A DNA stretch of 45,217 nt from positions 1 through 45,217 of the IMG/VR virus record IMGVR_UViG_3300046780_000312. One strand, 5' to 3'. The position numbers and the translations under genes are program-made. This document shows, one piece after another, positions 32,302-38,898 of the stretch. The number at the start of each line of letters is the position of its first letter. Position 1 is the stretch's first letter. The notes beneath the pieces were generated by a model that had not been told where the DNA came from, searched no databases, and was given only the letters and a program-made list of their open reading frames with translations. The stretch is from a virus.

Positions 32302-32484
32302 ATGTTCGATCCCAACAGCCTAATCGGAATGCGCGTCGAGTTGTCGCCGTCTACCGATATGTGGATGCGCGGCGCGCGCTACGGCGAGATCGTAAAGGCC
32401 GGCAAGAGCGGCATGATGCATGTCAAGCTAGACGCTACCGGCCGCGTCGTTCGCATTCACGCCGATCTTATTCAGCCGATCTAA
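32302..32484 (+). CDS. Small SH3/KOW-like protein
   Basis: This is a 60-residue protein with GGAAGGAA upstream. MRVELSPSTDMWMRGARYGE, then HVKLDATGRVVRIHADLI, reads like a compact beta-barrel of the SH3/KOW kind, seen in small phage proteins. Second gene of the three-gene early unit. Function unknown. Confidence 0.65.
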   Translation: MFDPNSLIGMRVELSPSTDMWMRGARYGEIVKAGKSGMMHVKLDATGRVVRIHADLIQPI

Positions 32485-32502
32485 ACACGGAGAATCGGAA
32501 AA

Positions 32503-32739
32503 ATGGCTTATCCAACACGCGGCATCGAACTGGTTGTCCCGAGCAATGCCGAAACCGAGATTACCGGATGGCTAGCGACCGTGAATTTCAATCGCCGTGG
32601 CCATGATTACAGCGTGCAATATCTACGCTGCGGCCTCGGCATCGAGCGCGATGGCGAGAAGGTGCGCGCATGGGATGATTTACCGCCCGCCGTGCAGAAA
32701 ATCATTGTCAAGGCCAAAGCGAATTTTGCGCAAGCCTAA
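32503..32739 (+). CDS. Small early protein
   Basis: This is a 78-residue protein with GGAGAATCGGAAAA before the ATG. It is beta-rich in the first half (EITGWLATVNFNRRGHDYSV) and helical at the end. Third gene of the unit that ends at the terminator at 32763. Function unknown. Confidence 0.65.
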   Translation: MAYPTRGIELVVPSNAETEITGWLATVNFNRRGHDYSVQYLRCGLGIERDGEKVRAWDDLPPAVQKIIVKAKANFAQA

Positions 32740-32762
32740 GCGCTCGCGACAAGACGATGCAG

Positions 32763-32786
32763 CGCCAGCCTCCGGGCTGGCGTTTT
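32763..32786 (+). terminator. Rho-independent terminator
   Basis: A perfect 8-bp stem CGCCAGCC/GGCTGGCG with a TCCG loop is followed by TTTT. It ends the three-gene early unit and faces the convergent gene at 32797. Confidence 0.85.
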
Positions 32787-32796
32787 GCTGTGCGCC

Positions 32797-33318
32797 CTAT
32801 TCCTCCGCCTTCCCCGTCTCCGCCACCTTCAACTGCTCCAAAAGCTTCCCAACGGTGTCGTCACGCCGCCGCCGGAAAGCCTCCTCCATGACCTTAGCCC
32901 CAAGCCGCGTCATCCACCCCGCCGTGTCGCTGGCCAGCCTCTCCATCTTCGGATCGAAGAAGCCATCCGGATCAGCCCGCGCCAGCCTCACATAGCGCTC
33001 GCAAATATGCGTCCCGACCGCCAAGCCGCTCTGCATGCCTTGCAGCAGCAGCTCCCCCGCATGCTCCGCCTCCCGCTCTATCGGAACCATCGTCTCAAGC
33101 GTCTGTAACGCTTGTGTCCCGATCTTGATCGCCTCATCCGCCATGCTCATTACCTCGCGATGCCCCAACGGCCGACCGCCGTACCAAGGCAGTCCCATAG
33201 CGCGACGCAGCGCTTGCAGCAACCGCGAGCGCTCGTTGGCCCGTACTGTGGTGTCGTTGCGATGGCGTGGCCCGTTGTTGGTCCCGCCGTGCATGCGGCA
33301 GCGCCGACGGCCCGGCAA
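32797..33318 (-). CDS. HGGxSTG-family protein, N-terminus uncertain
   Basis: From the first canonical start (TTG 33318) the protein has 173 residues. GRRRCRMHGGTNNGPRHRN matches the HGGxSTG motif of a widespread phage and prophage family of unknown function, sometimes near packaging genes. In that family a Cys motif of the type CGAKTR...PC precedes it. Here the frame upstream encodes QFCGARSRRTGGLPC, but no ATG, GTG or TTG lies between it and an in-frame TAG at 33412-33414. The real start may be ATC 33393 or ATT 33381. The rest is helical. Confidence 0.65.
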   Translation of the reverse strand: MPGRRRCRMHGGTNNGPRHRNDTTVRANERSRLLQALRRAMGLPWYGGRPLGHREVMSMADEAIKIGTQALQTLETMVPIEREAEHAGELLLQGMQSGLAVGTHICERYVRLARADPDGFFDPKMERLASDTAGWMTRLGAKVMEEAFRRRRDDTVGKLLEQLKVAETGKAEE

Positions 33319-33538
33319 TGGCCTGGAGCGGCAAGGCAGGCCGCCCGTTCGTCGAGAGCGAGCGCCGCAGAACTGCGCAATGCCTTGCGTGATGTTGCTC
33401 CGTCGCGGTATCTACCCGCGTCTCAACCCGTTGATATCGCTAGCGTTTCCGGTCGGCGGTAGGTCAGCCTCGCTGCCCTATCTGCCCCCGTTCGGGGAAA
33501 CCCCCGGGGGCCAGGGGGGGCCGGTGAAAATTGATCTG

Positions 33539-33601
33539 CCCCTCGCAATCCGCACCGTTTTTTCGGTTTCCCCCTCGCAATCCGCGTCAATTTTTCGGTT
33601 T
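33539..33601 (+). repeat. Tandem 31-bp direct repeats ending in TTTTTCGGTTT
   Basis: Both copies begin CCCCTCGCAATCCGC and end TTTTTCGGTTT, differing at 4 of 31 positions. The 32-bp period is not a multiple of three, so the copies would be read in different frames, arguing against coding repeats and for a protein-binding array. Confidence 0.75.
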
Positions 33602-33851
33602 TCGGCTGACGGCAGAGGCATACTTTACCGGCTTCTGGCGGCGGCGATTTACCGTCGCTGACAATGTGCGCCGCTTTTTCGGTTTTGCCAAGCGCAAAAA
33701 CCGCTGACGCGCCCCGGCAGCACGGCAGCATCTTTTCTTGGGCTCGACGGGTTGTGGGGTGGAGAGACACGCTGCAAGGAACAGCGTGGAAGGAGCGCTT
33801 CGCGCAAGTCCATAGCAAGTTCTCCCCCCCTACCCCCCCTCATCGGTCAGT

Positions 33852-33882
33852 TGTGTTGACCTATCCGGGCGTTACGTAGGGT
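33852..33882 (+). promoter_or_regulatory. TGTGTTGAC element, possible rightward promoter/operator
   Basis: TGTGTTGAC (33852-33860) is the inverse of the GTCAACACA motif at 28817 and 32011. TTGACC with TAGGGT at 15-bp spacing could be a promoter. No rightward gene follows before 35325, so any transcript might be an antisense or origin RNA. Confidence 0.35.
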
Positions 33883-34067
33883 TGGCTGGGTAGTCACGGA
33901 CGGAGGGCCGCATTCTGCCCTCACCGTTGGCTCGACCGACGTATCGCAGAGGTGCCGTTTGCTGCGTCCTGCGCCGGGGCGCGTCTCTCGACGGGCCGTG
34001 CGCCGTGGAACCCCACAGGGAAAGGCTCACATAGGCCGTGATACGTATACGTGCGGCGAGCTTCCGC

Positions 34068-34535
34068 TTACATCTCTCCTCTTGACCGGAGGAGGGCGGT
34101 TCGCGCGCGGGCATCTGCCTCGGCCGCCAGTTCCCGTCCTCGCCGCATATTCGCGGCGTTCGAGAGAGCTTCCGCATTTTGCTGACGAAGCTCGGCGTCG
34201 CGCTTCAGACGGACCTGCTGGGTCCGCTTGATGGCAATGATCTGTGCGTTGGGTGGGCGTTGTTGCCGCTTGGCCGGTCTTCGGCTCTGGCCGGCATTCT
34301 CTTTCCGGCGGTCGCGGACCTTCCTGGCTTTCCCGTGCAGGCCGACCGCCTTCAGCCGCTCGATATCGGCGAGCAGGGCTTTCTTGGCCTTGAGCGGATA
34401 GAAGCGAATGTATTGGCTGGCATCGGTCTTGGAGGGGAACAGTCCCATCCGGTGCAGCATCATGTCTGCTGCGCGCCCGTTGTAGACGACAAGTATCCAT
34501 TGCCCCACATCAACGTCTTTGCTAAAGCGTCCCAT
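34068..34535 (-). CDS. Basic hypothetical protein
   Basis: This is a 155-residue protein. Residues 1-50 form a folded part (VGQWILVVYNGRAADMMLHR, DASQYIRFYPLKAKKALLAD); residues 60-155 are a highly basic helical tail rich in Arg, Lys, Gln and Ala. It may bind nucleic acid. Its ATG lies 3 bases after the stop of the 30-residue membrane gene, so it belongs to the leftward unit starting at 35118. Confidence 0.6.
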   Translation of the reverse strand: MGRFSKDVDVGQWILVVYNGRAADMMLHRMGLFPSKTDASQYIRFYPLKAKKALLADIERLKAVGLHGKARKVRDRRKENAGQSRRPAKRQQRPPNAQIIAIKRTQQVRLKRDAELRQQNAEALSNAANMRRGRELAAEADARARTALLRSRGEM

Positions 34536-34538
34536 GGG

Positions 34539-34631
34539 CTAGCCGATGGCCCGGTAGAGGAGCTTGACGCCGACCACGGCGAGCAGCACGAAGGCGGTCC
34601 ACAGAACCCAATCGTGCCGGCCCCACCTCAT
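34539..34631 (-). CDS. 30-residue single-pass membrane protein
   Basis: A very short gene coupled to its upstream neighbour by ATGA and 3 bases from its downstream neighbour. It encodes MRWGRHDWVLWTAFVLLAVV and ten more residues ending LLYRAIG: a positively charged start, one membrane helix and a basic end. The tight coupling on both sides supports it despite its size. Function unknown. Confidence 0.6.
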   Translation of the reverse strand: MRWGRHDWVLWTAFVLLAVVGVKLLYRAIG

Positions 34632-34822
34632 GTCGCCGGCACCATCTCAAGCACGTACATCGGCAAGCTGTCCTGGTGCAGCGCACTGTCGGCGCCGAAC
34701 CAGACGACGTGCAGCGCCAGCGCGTCATGATCGATGCAGCTGACCGTCATCACCGGCCCCCACGGGTTCCGCAGGCGCACCAGATCGCCGACCTTGAACG
34801 GCACGATATCAAGCTCGCTCAC
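34628..34822 (-). CDS. DUF2158/YodC-like small protein
   Basis: This is a 64-residue protein from GTG 34822 (GTGA overlap). FKVGDLVRLRNPWGPVMTVS, then LHVVWFGADSALHQDSLP, is the pattern of DUF2158 (YodC-like) proteins, small beta-barrels of unknown role frequent in phage early regions. Confidence 0.65.
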   Translation of the reverse strand: MSELDIVPFKVGDLVRLRNPWGPVMTVSCIDHDALALHVVWFGADSALHQDSLPMYVLEMVPAT

Positions 34823-35118
34823 CGCGGCCTCGCCGCCAGCATGGTGCGGTAAATTCTCCTGCGGCACCGATCCGTGACGCCGTGATGCGCCGCCCGGCCC
34901 TCCTCCATCATCTCGGGGGTCGGCTCCAGCGGCACCACCGCATGCCCAGCCGCCTCAAGCGCATCCAGGATTGAGGCGGCAAGGCGGGCGGCATCCGGGC
35001 CGAACTCGTCCCACCTAACCTTGTCGTAGGCATCCTTGCCCGCCAGCTCGCTGACAGCAGCCTGCGCCGCCGCCTTGCTTATCGCCGAGAGGGCTTGACC
35101 TGGGGTCGAAGATGGCAT
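34819..35118 (-). CDS. Hypothetical early protein
   Basis: This is a 99-residue helical protein from ATG 35118. The C-terminal motif VVPLEPTPEMMEEGRAAHH, then IYRTMLAARP, occurs at the ends of many short phage proteins of unknown role. It is the first gene of the leftward unit; its promoter would lie in the gap to 35325. Confidence 0.6.
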   Translation of the reverse strand: MPSSTPGQALSAISKAAAQAAVSELAGKDAYDKVRWDEFGPDAARLAASILDALEAAGHAVVPLEPTPEMMEEGRAAHHGVTDRCRRRIYRTMLAARPR

Positions 35119-35175
35119 ATGTCTGATCTCGTTGTTTTGCCTCGCACGCAGCAACACTAGCACCGAGCCCCGTGT

Positions 35176-35233
35176 TTGACAACATGGTTCGTTGCTCCCC
35201 GGAAAGGCCCGCCCAATCCCTCGGCGGGCCTTT
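35176..35233 (+). terminator. Strong hairpin terminator with an adjacent TTGACA
   Basis: A perfect 11-bp stem AAAGGCCCGCC (35203-35213)/GGCGGGCCTTT (35223-35233) with A and T flanks can stop transcription, best in the rightward direction (CTTCGTT tail). A TTGACA box lies at 35176-35181, just upstream. It sits between divergent genes, which is unusual, and would insulate the late operon from upstream rightward transcription. Confidence 0.75.
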
Positions 35234-35267
35234 CTTCGTTCCCGCGCGGTCTTCGTAAGTTTCCGGT

Positions 35268-35295
35268 AGATCGACCGATCTTTCCACGTTATGAT
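35268..35295 (+). promoter_or_regulatory. Possible late-region promoter with palindromic operator
   Basis: TATGAT (35290-35295) is a good -10 box 30 bases before the GTG at 35325. The expected -35 position is covered by the palindrome AGATCG-AC-CGATCT (35268-35281), so a DNA-binding activator or repressor may act here. Confidence 0.45.
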
Positions 35296-35324
35296 CCGTT
35301 GTCAGATGATCTTCGGAGAATGTC

Positions 35325-35594
35325 GTGGCTTTTCGCACAGAAGTTTTGTTCTCGGCCCAGATGCCGGACGATGAGATGGAGAGGACCGAGCTTATCGGGA
35401 AAGTCCTTCCGGACATCAGAGCGCTCCGGGAGCATATGAAGAAAGTCGGCCTGGATATTACGCTGACCGTTAAGACTGTCAATAGCGTCCCGGGCCGACC
35501 GCGCCGCCGCTCTGTGGTCGGGGATGCCCCGGCCTTTGCGGGGGCCGAGTACGCCGCTCGCCGTGCCGCCGAGATCAATGCGCCGGCCAAGTGA
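35325..35594 (+). CDS. First gene of the late region, hypothetical
   Basis: This is an 89-residue protein from GTG 35325 with GGAGAA 6 bases upstream. It is helical with an acidic stretch (AQMPDDEMERTELIGKVLPD) and a basic Pro/Arg-rich middle (SVPGRPRRRSV). It opens the rightward run leading to the terminase. Function unknown. Confidence 0.6.
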   Translation: MAFRTEVLFSAQMPDDEMERTELIGKVLPDIRALREHMKKVGLDITLTVKTVNSVPGRPRRRSVVGDAPAFAGAEYAARRAAEINAPAK

Positions 35595-35803
35595 TCGCCC
35601 GCTCCGACCACAACTTCGCCCCGGAGTGGCAGGCGGGCGGGTGCCTCTGCTCGCGCGGCCTGTGGGGCTATGGCTGGTGCCAGCTAACGGAACCCGGCCT
35701 CGACCCCTGGCTGCGGCTCGTCCCGCGGCTGGAAGGTGAGGACGCAGGTGGCGGCGAGCGCCAGGACGATGAAGATGGCAATCGCCATCTGGCGGGCGCG
35801 TGA
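35591..35803 (+). CDS. Hypothetical small protein, uncertain
   Basis: This is a 70-residue frame with GTGA junctions at both ends. It has a Trp/Cys-rich first half (WQAGGCLCSRGLWGYGWCQL) and a very polar end. The opposite strand at 35684-35788 could encode a membrane peptide, so the true coding strand of the second half is uncertain. The double coupling favours this frame. Confidence 0.45.
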   Translation: MIARSDHNFAPEWQAGGCLCSRGLWGYGWCQLTEPGLDPWLRLVPRLEGEDAGGGERQDDEDGNRHLAGA

Positions 35804-36006
35804 CACGGCAACCTCTGTGGCCGGAATGGCTGGAGCAGCATATCCGCCGCGTGACCGGGCCGGAAGACGAGGCAGACACGAATGTAAACGGCGATCCCGA
35901 CTCGACGGTTGGGGACGATGACGAATCGGGCTTCGAGGAGATGCACGGCGAGCCGGATATGGATTTCGATCCGGAGGATGACGACGAGGATGGCGAGGAC
36001 GAATGA
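35800..36006 (+). CDS. Highly acidic small protein
   Basis: This is a 68-residue protein with a short basic start (MTRQPLWPEWLEQHIRRVTG) and then a long Asp/Glu-rich tail. Strongly acidic small phage proteins can mimic DNA or act as anti-restriction factors; here that is speculation from composition. It is coupled by GTGA and ATGA to its neighbours. Confidence 0.55.
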   Translation: MTRQPLWPEWLEQHIRRVTGPEDEADTNVNGDPDSTVGDDDESGFEEMHGEPDMDFDPEDDDEDGEDE

Positions 36007-36317
36007 ACGCCGCCGCGAATAAGCTGACGTGGACCCCGGAGCGCATCGCGACCCTGCGGGAGAGCGTGGCCGCCGGCATGACCTACGCGCAGATCGGGAA
36101 GGCGATGGGCCTCTCTAAGAACCAGTGTTGCGGCAAGGCCGACCGGCTGGGGCTAAGGCTGGGCGCGGACGCCCCGGGATCGGCGCGCCAGCAATCCAGC
36201 CGGGGGTGGGCGGGGCCTGAGCCCCGGACCATCCATGACCGGCTGAACGAGATCCACGCCCGCCTCGACGCGGTGCTGGCCGAGACGCGGAACGTGGGCC
36301 GGTTGCCGGGCCGGTGA
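36003..36317 (+). CDS. GcrA-like helix-turn-helix protein
   Basis: This is a 104-residue protein. LTWTPERIATLRESVAAGMT, AQIGKAMGLSKNQCCGKADR, LGL (residues 8-51) matches the N-terminal DNA-binding segment of GcrA, the alphaproteobacterial cell-cycle regulator that acts with sigma-70 at methylated GANTC sites. The C-terminal part differs from host GcrA. It may tune late transcription or mimic GcrA. It supports an alphaproteobacterial host. Confidence 0.6.
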   Translation: MNAAANKLTWTPERIATLRESVAAGMTYAQIGKAMGLSKNQCCGKADRLGLRLGADAPGSARQQSSRGWAGPEPRTIHDRLNEIHARLDAVLAETRNVGRLPGR

Positions 36318-36508
36318 GCGGATGGCGTCATATAGAGTGTGCGCCCAAGGCGTTGCGAGTAGATCTGTGGGCGGTTCACGATAGCGGAATAGAGACGCGC
36401 ATCCCCAACGGGCATTGGGAGGAGAGCGAATGGTGGGGCGATTCCGGGCCAATCAGGCCGCCGTGGCGCGTTACCCACTGGATGCAGATACCGGGGCCGC
36501 CGCGGTGA
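36314..36508 (+). CDS. DUF551-like small protein
   Basis: This is a 64-residue Trp-rich protein. SGWRHIECAPKALRVDLWAV and WRVTHWMQIPGPP follow the DUF551 pattern (W-x-x-I-x-x-A-P-K ... V-T-H-W-M-x-x-P-x-P-P). The role is unknown. GTGA overlap with the GcrA-like gene. Confidence 0.65.
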   Translation: MSGWRHIECAPKALRVDLWAVHDSGIETRIPNGHWEESEWWGDSGPIRPPWRVTHWMQIPGPPR

Positions 36509-36515
36509 GCGCGTC

Positions 36516-36623
36516 ATGATGGTCCCGGATTTCTGGAGCGCCGCGGTCTTTCTGATGGTACTCGCGGGACTGTCCGGGGCGGCTGTCGTGGGCATCGTCT
36601 GGTTTCTGGTGTGGCTGCTGTGA
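36516..36623 (+). CDS. 35-residue single-pass membrane protein
   Basis: A very short gene starting ATGATG and ending in GTGA with the next gene. It encodes MMVPDFWSAAVFLMVLAGLS followed by another 15 residues, mostly hydrophobic (GAAVVGIVWFLVWLL): one membrane helix. It is placed just before the terminase block. It could be a small holin-like or membrane-targeting peptide; function unknown. Confidence 0.55.
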   Translation: MMVPDFWSAAVFLMVLAGLSGAAVVGIVWFLVWLL

Positions 36624-36820
36624 GCGACGCCGACATCGAGATCATCGACTGCTCCGAGTGTGGCCAACCCATCGAGACACGCTGGGCCAGGGACGGAAAT
36701 CACGGTCTTCTGCCGAGCGATGACTACCTGCTGATCGCAGATTGGGTTTTTCACCCAGATTGCTGGGATGCTGTTGTGAAGCGCGGCGAGCCACCGGATG
36801 AGGAAAGGCCGCGCGATTGA
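36620..36820 (+). CDS. Small zinc-knuckle-like protein
   Basis: This is a 66-residue protein from GTG 36620. CSECGQ and FHPDCW give a C-x2-C...H-x2-C set that can bind zinc. Its first residues (MSDADIEII) resemble those of the terminase that follows (MSDADVKTI), reflecting a short DNA repeat at both starts. It overlaps the terminase start. It lies where a terminase small subunit could be, but that is not shown. Confidence 0.6.
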   Translation: MSDADIEIIDCSECGQPIETRWARDGNHGLLPSDDYLLIADWVFHPDCWDAVVKRGEPPDEERPRD

Positions 36821-38898
36821 GCGACGCCGATGTCAAAACCATCGCCGAGACGATCTCCCGGCTCTCGGCCGACAAGTGGCTGGCGCACCAGATCGTCTTC
36901 CGCCACCGCCACCCGGACGGCTCGCCGCCGTTCCACCGCGAGATGGTCGCCGATTTCTGGTCAGACGACCGCTACTCGATCCTCCTCGCCTTTCGCGGCT
37001 CGGGCAAATCGACCATCGGTGAAGAGGATATCGCGCTCGCTGTCGTGCTGCGGCGCTATCACAACATCCTCATCATAGGCTCCAGCGAGGCCCGCGCCGC
37101 CGAGCGCCTCGCCTCGGTCGCCTTCGAGCTTCGCCACAACGCCTACCTGACCGACCATTTCGGCGATCAGATCGGGACGGTGGATCGCCAGACCAAGCTG
37201 GTGACGACGCACGGCGTCTGCATCCAGGCCCTCGGCCGCGATCAGGACATCCGCGGTATCAAGCATCTCGACTATCGCCCCGACTTCGTGTTCGTCGATG
37301 ACTTCGAAGACAAGGACAACGTGCTGACCCCGGAGGGCCGCATCAAGACGATGCGCTGGTTCCTGGCGGAATTGCTGCAAGCCTGCGACCCGCAGCGCAA
37401 GGTCCGCATCCGGGCGACGCCGATGAACGAGGACGCGGTGCCGCTGCGCCTTGCCCGCGAGGCCAAGTGGCCGATCCGCACCTTCCCGGTGGAGTATATA
37501 GATGAGTCGGGTGCGCGCTGCGCCTCGTGGCCCGACCGCTTCCCGCTCCACTGGATTATCCGCGAGCGCCGCATCTACGAGAGCGTCGGTGAGCTTGGGG
37601 TGTGGGACCGCGAGATGATGTGCCGCGCGGTCAGCGACGCCGATCAGGTGTTCAAGAAGGGGATGATCCGGGTCGAGCCGCGGGTCCGCTCGTGGCAGGC
37701 ATGCTACGCGATGATCGATCCGGCCCGGACAATCAACCAGCGCTCGGCGACCACCGGCTGGGCGGTCTGGTCCTGGCTGTCGAACCGTCTGGTGGTGTGG
37801 GGCGCCGATGCCCAGCTATTGCTGCCGGATGAGATTGTGGCGCTGGGCTTCGATATCGCGGAGCGCTTCGACCCGGTTTGGCTGGGCGTTGAGCAGGATG
37901 GGCTTGAGCAATTCCTGCTTCAGCCGTTCCGGCATGAAATGGTCAGACGAGGGGTATACCTACCGCTTAGAGGTGTCCGTGCGCCCCGGGGTAAGCTGGA
38001 CTTTATTCGGGGCCTCCAGCCCTTCTTCGCCAACCGCGAGGCCGAGTTCGCCCAGCCACTCCCGGCACTGACGGAACAGCTTCTCAACTTCCCAACAGGT
38101 AGGATCGACGCGCCAAACGCGCTCGCGTACGCCCTCACCATGCGACCAGGGCTCCCGATATACGATAATTTCCAGGCTGAACACGTCGCTGTCGATGCGG
38201 AATTTGCTTCCGGCCGCCCGCTCTTTCTCGCCGCCAATGCCACCCGGGCGATGACCGCTGCCGTCCTCTTGCAGGCTCATGATGGGGGCCTCACTGTTCT
38301 GGCCGATTGGGTCGCCGAGGGCAGTCCGGCGGAACTCGTTCACACTATATATATAGAGGCGTGTACGCGCGTCGATACGCAGCGCTTCGGGCAGGCGATC
38401 CCGAAGCCCCGTTCGTGGGACGAGATGCTCAAGATATCGGGGCCGAGCCAAGTCAGCCTGCGCACCCCGCCGGTCTGGGTGATGCCGCCGGTACACGGGG
38501 AGAAATATACCAATGTGGGGCTGGCTCAGGCGGTTCGCGGTCTACCGGCGGAGGTACGCTTTGGCGGCGACCAGCCCCAAGGCGCGCTCCATCTGCACGA
38601 TCTGCTTGGGCGTAGCTCCCGGGGAATGCCCGTGGTCGAGGTGGCCAGCACCGCCAAGTGGACTCTGCGAGCCCTTAGCGGTGGTTACACGCGTGCCCTT
38701 ATCCGGGGACGATTGCAGGACCACGCCGAGGAGGGGCCGTACCGCTTATTGATGGAGGGCCTCGAATCCTTCGTGGCGATCCTGCGGAGCGGGCTTGCGG
38801 AAAAGGACGAAACGGAGGATATGGAACAGCACTACGCCACCGATCATCTCGGGCGGCGGTACAAGACGGCGATGCCGCAACGCGACCGGAGGATCTGA
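36817..38898 (+). CDS. terL: Terminase large subunit
   Basis: This 693-residue packaging motor and nuclease starts at a TTG that overlaps the previous stop (TTGA). Walker A is FRGSGKST (59-66), Walker B FVFVDDFED (157-165), and ATP-coupling motif ATPMNED (about 200-206). The RNase H-like nuclease has Asp301 (AMIDPART), Glu359/Asp361 (GVEQDGLE) and Asp431 (RIDAPNALAYAL). Most such enzymes end near residue 470; here about 220 more residues follow, including FLAANATRAMTAAVLLQAHD and repeated Asp/Gly segments, of unknown role. Portal and capsid genes follow. Confidence 0.85.
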   Translation: MSDADVKTIAETISRLSADKWLAHQIVFRHRHPDGSPPFHREMVADFWSDDRYSILLAFRGSGKSTIGEEDIALAVVLRRYHNILIIGSSEARAAERLASVAFELRHNAYLTDHFGDQIGTVDRQTKLVTTHGVCIQALGRDQDIRGIKHLDYRPDFVFVDDFEDKDNVLTPEGRIKTMRWFLAELLQACDPQRKVRIRATPMNEDAVPLRLAREAKWPIRTFPVEYIDESGARCASWPDRFPLHWIIRERRIYESVGELGVWDREMMCRAVSDADQVFKKGMIRVEPRVRSWQACYAMIDPARTINQRSATTGWAVWSWLSNRLVVWGADAQLLLPDEIVALGFDIAERFDPVWLGVEQDGLEQFLLQPFRHEMVRRGVYLPLRGVRAPRGKLDFIRGLQPFFANREAEFAQPLPALTEQLLNFPTGRIDAPNALAYALTMRPGLPIYDNFQAEHVAVDAEFASGRPLFLAANATRAMTAAVLLQAHDGGLTVLADWVAEGSPAELVHTIYIEACTRVDTQRFGQAIPKPRSWDEMLKISGPSQVSLRTPPVWVMPPVHGEKYTNVGLAQAVRGLPAEVRFGGDQPQGALHLHDLLGRSSRGMPVVEVASTAKWTLRALSGGYTRALIRGRLQDHAEEGPYRLLMEGLESFVAILRSGLAEKDETEDMEQHYATDHLGRRYKTAMPQRDRRI

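Larger units (their letters stand above)
32065..32493 (+). repeat. AAACACGGA leader element repeated before three genes
   Basis: Nearly the same sequence precedes each gene start: AAAACACGGAGA (32065-32076), AAAACACGGAAGG (32280-32292) and AAACACGGAGA (32483-32493). It contains the ribosome-binding site and may be a translational control element. Confidence 0.6.
33420..34067. other. Non-coding region with iteron-like repeats: candidate replication origin
   Basis: This stretch of about 650 bp holds no convincing gene. It contains two 31-bp repeats with a 32-bp period (33539-33569 and 33571-33601), a third partial copy of TTTTTCGGTTTT (33675-33686), a CGGTTTT/AAAACCG hairpin (33680-33703), GC clusters (33485-33520), a C7-TA-C7 run (33824-33839), a TTGAC element (33854-33861), a hairpin (33901-33926) and a 10-bp palindrome ACGTATACGT (34043-34052). 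Confidence 0.5.

Noticed and set aside
33423-33818. Minus-strand frame of 131 codons in the repeat region
   Set aside because: The repeated DNA is read in different frames because the period is 32 bp; composition is not protein-like and no ribosome-binding site is visible.
33872-34177. Minus-strand frame of 101 codons downstream of the 34068 gene
   Set aside because: It overlaps the well-coupled gene at 34068 in another frame and has Arg/Pro-rich shadow composition.
34179-34730. Plus-strand frame of 183 codons
   Set aside because: It is the shadow of three coupled minus-strand genes and has no ribosome-binding site.
35684-35788. Minus-strand 34-codon membrane-like frame (MAIAIFIVLALAATCVLTFQ)
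   Set aside because: It looks like a membrane helix, but it is antisense to a gene coupled on both sides by GTGA, and hydrophobic shadows opposite Asp/Glu-rich stretches are common. Not fully excluded.
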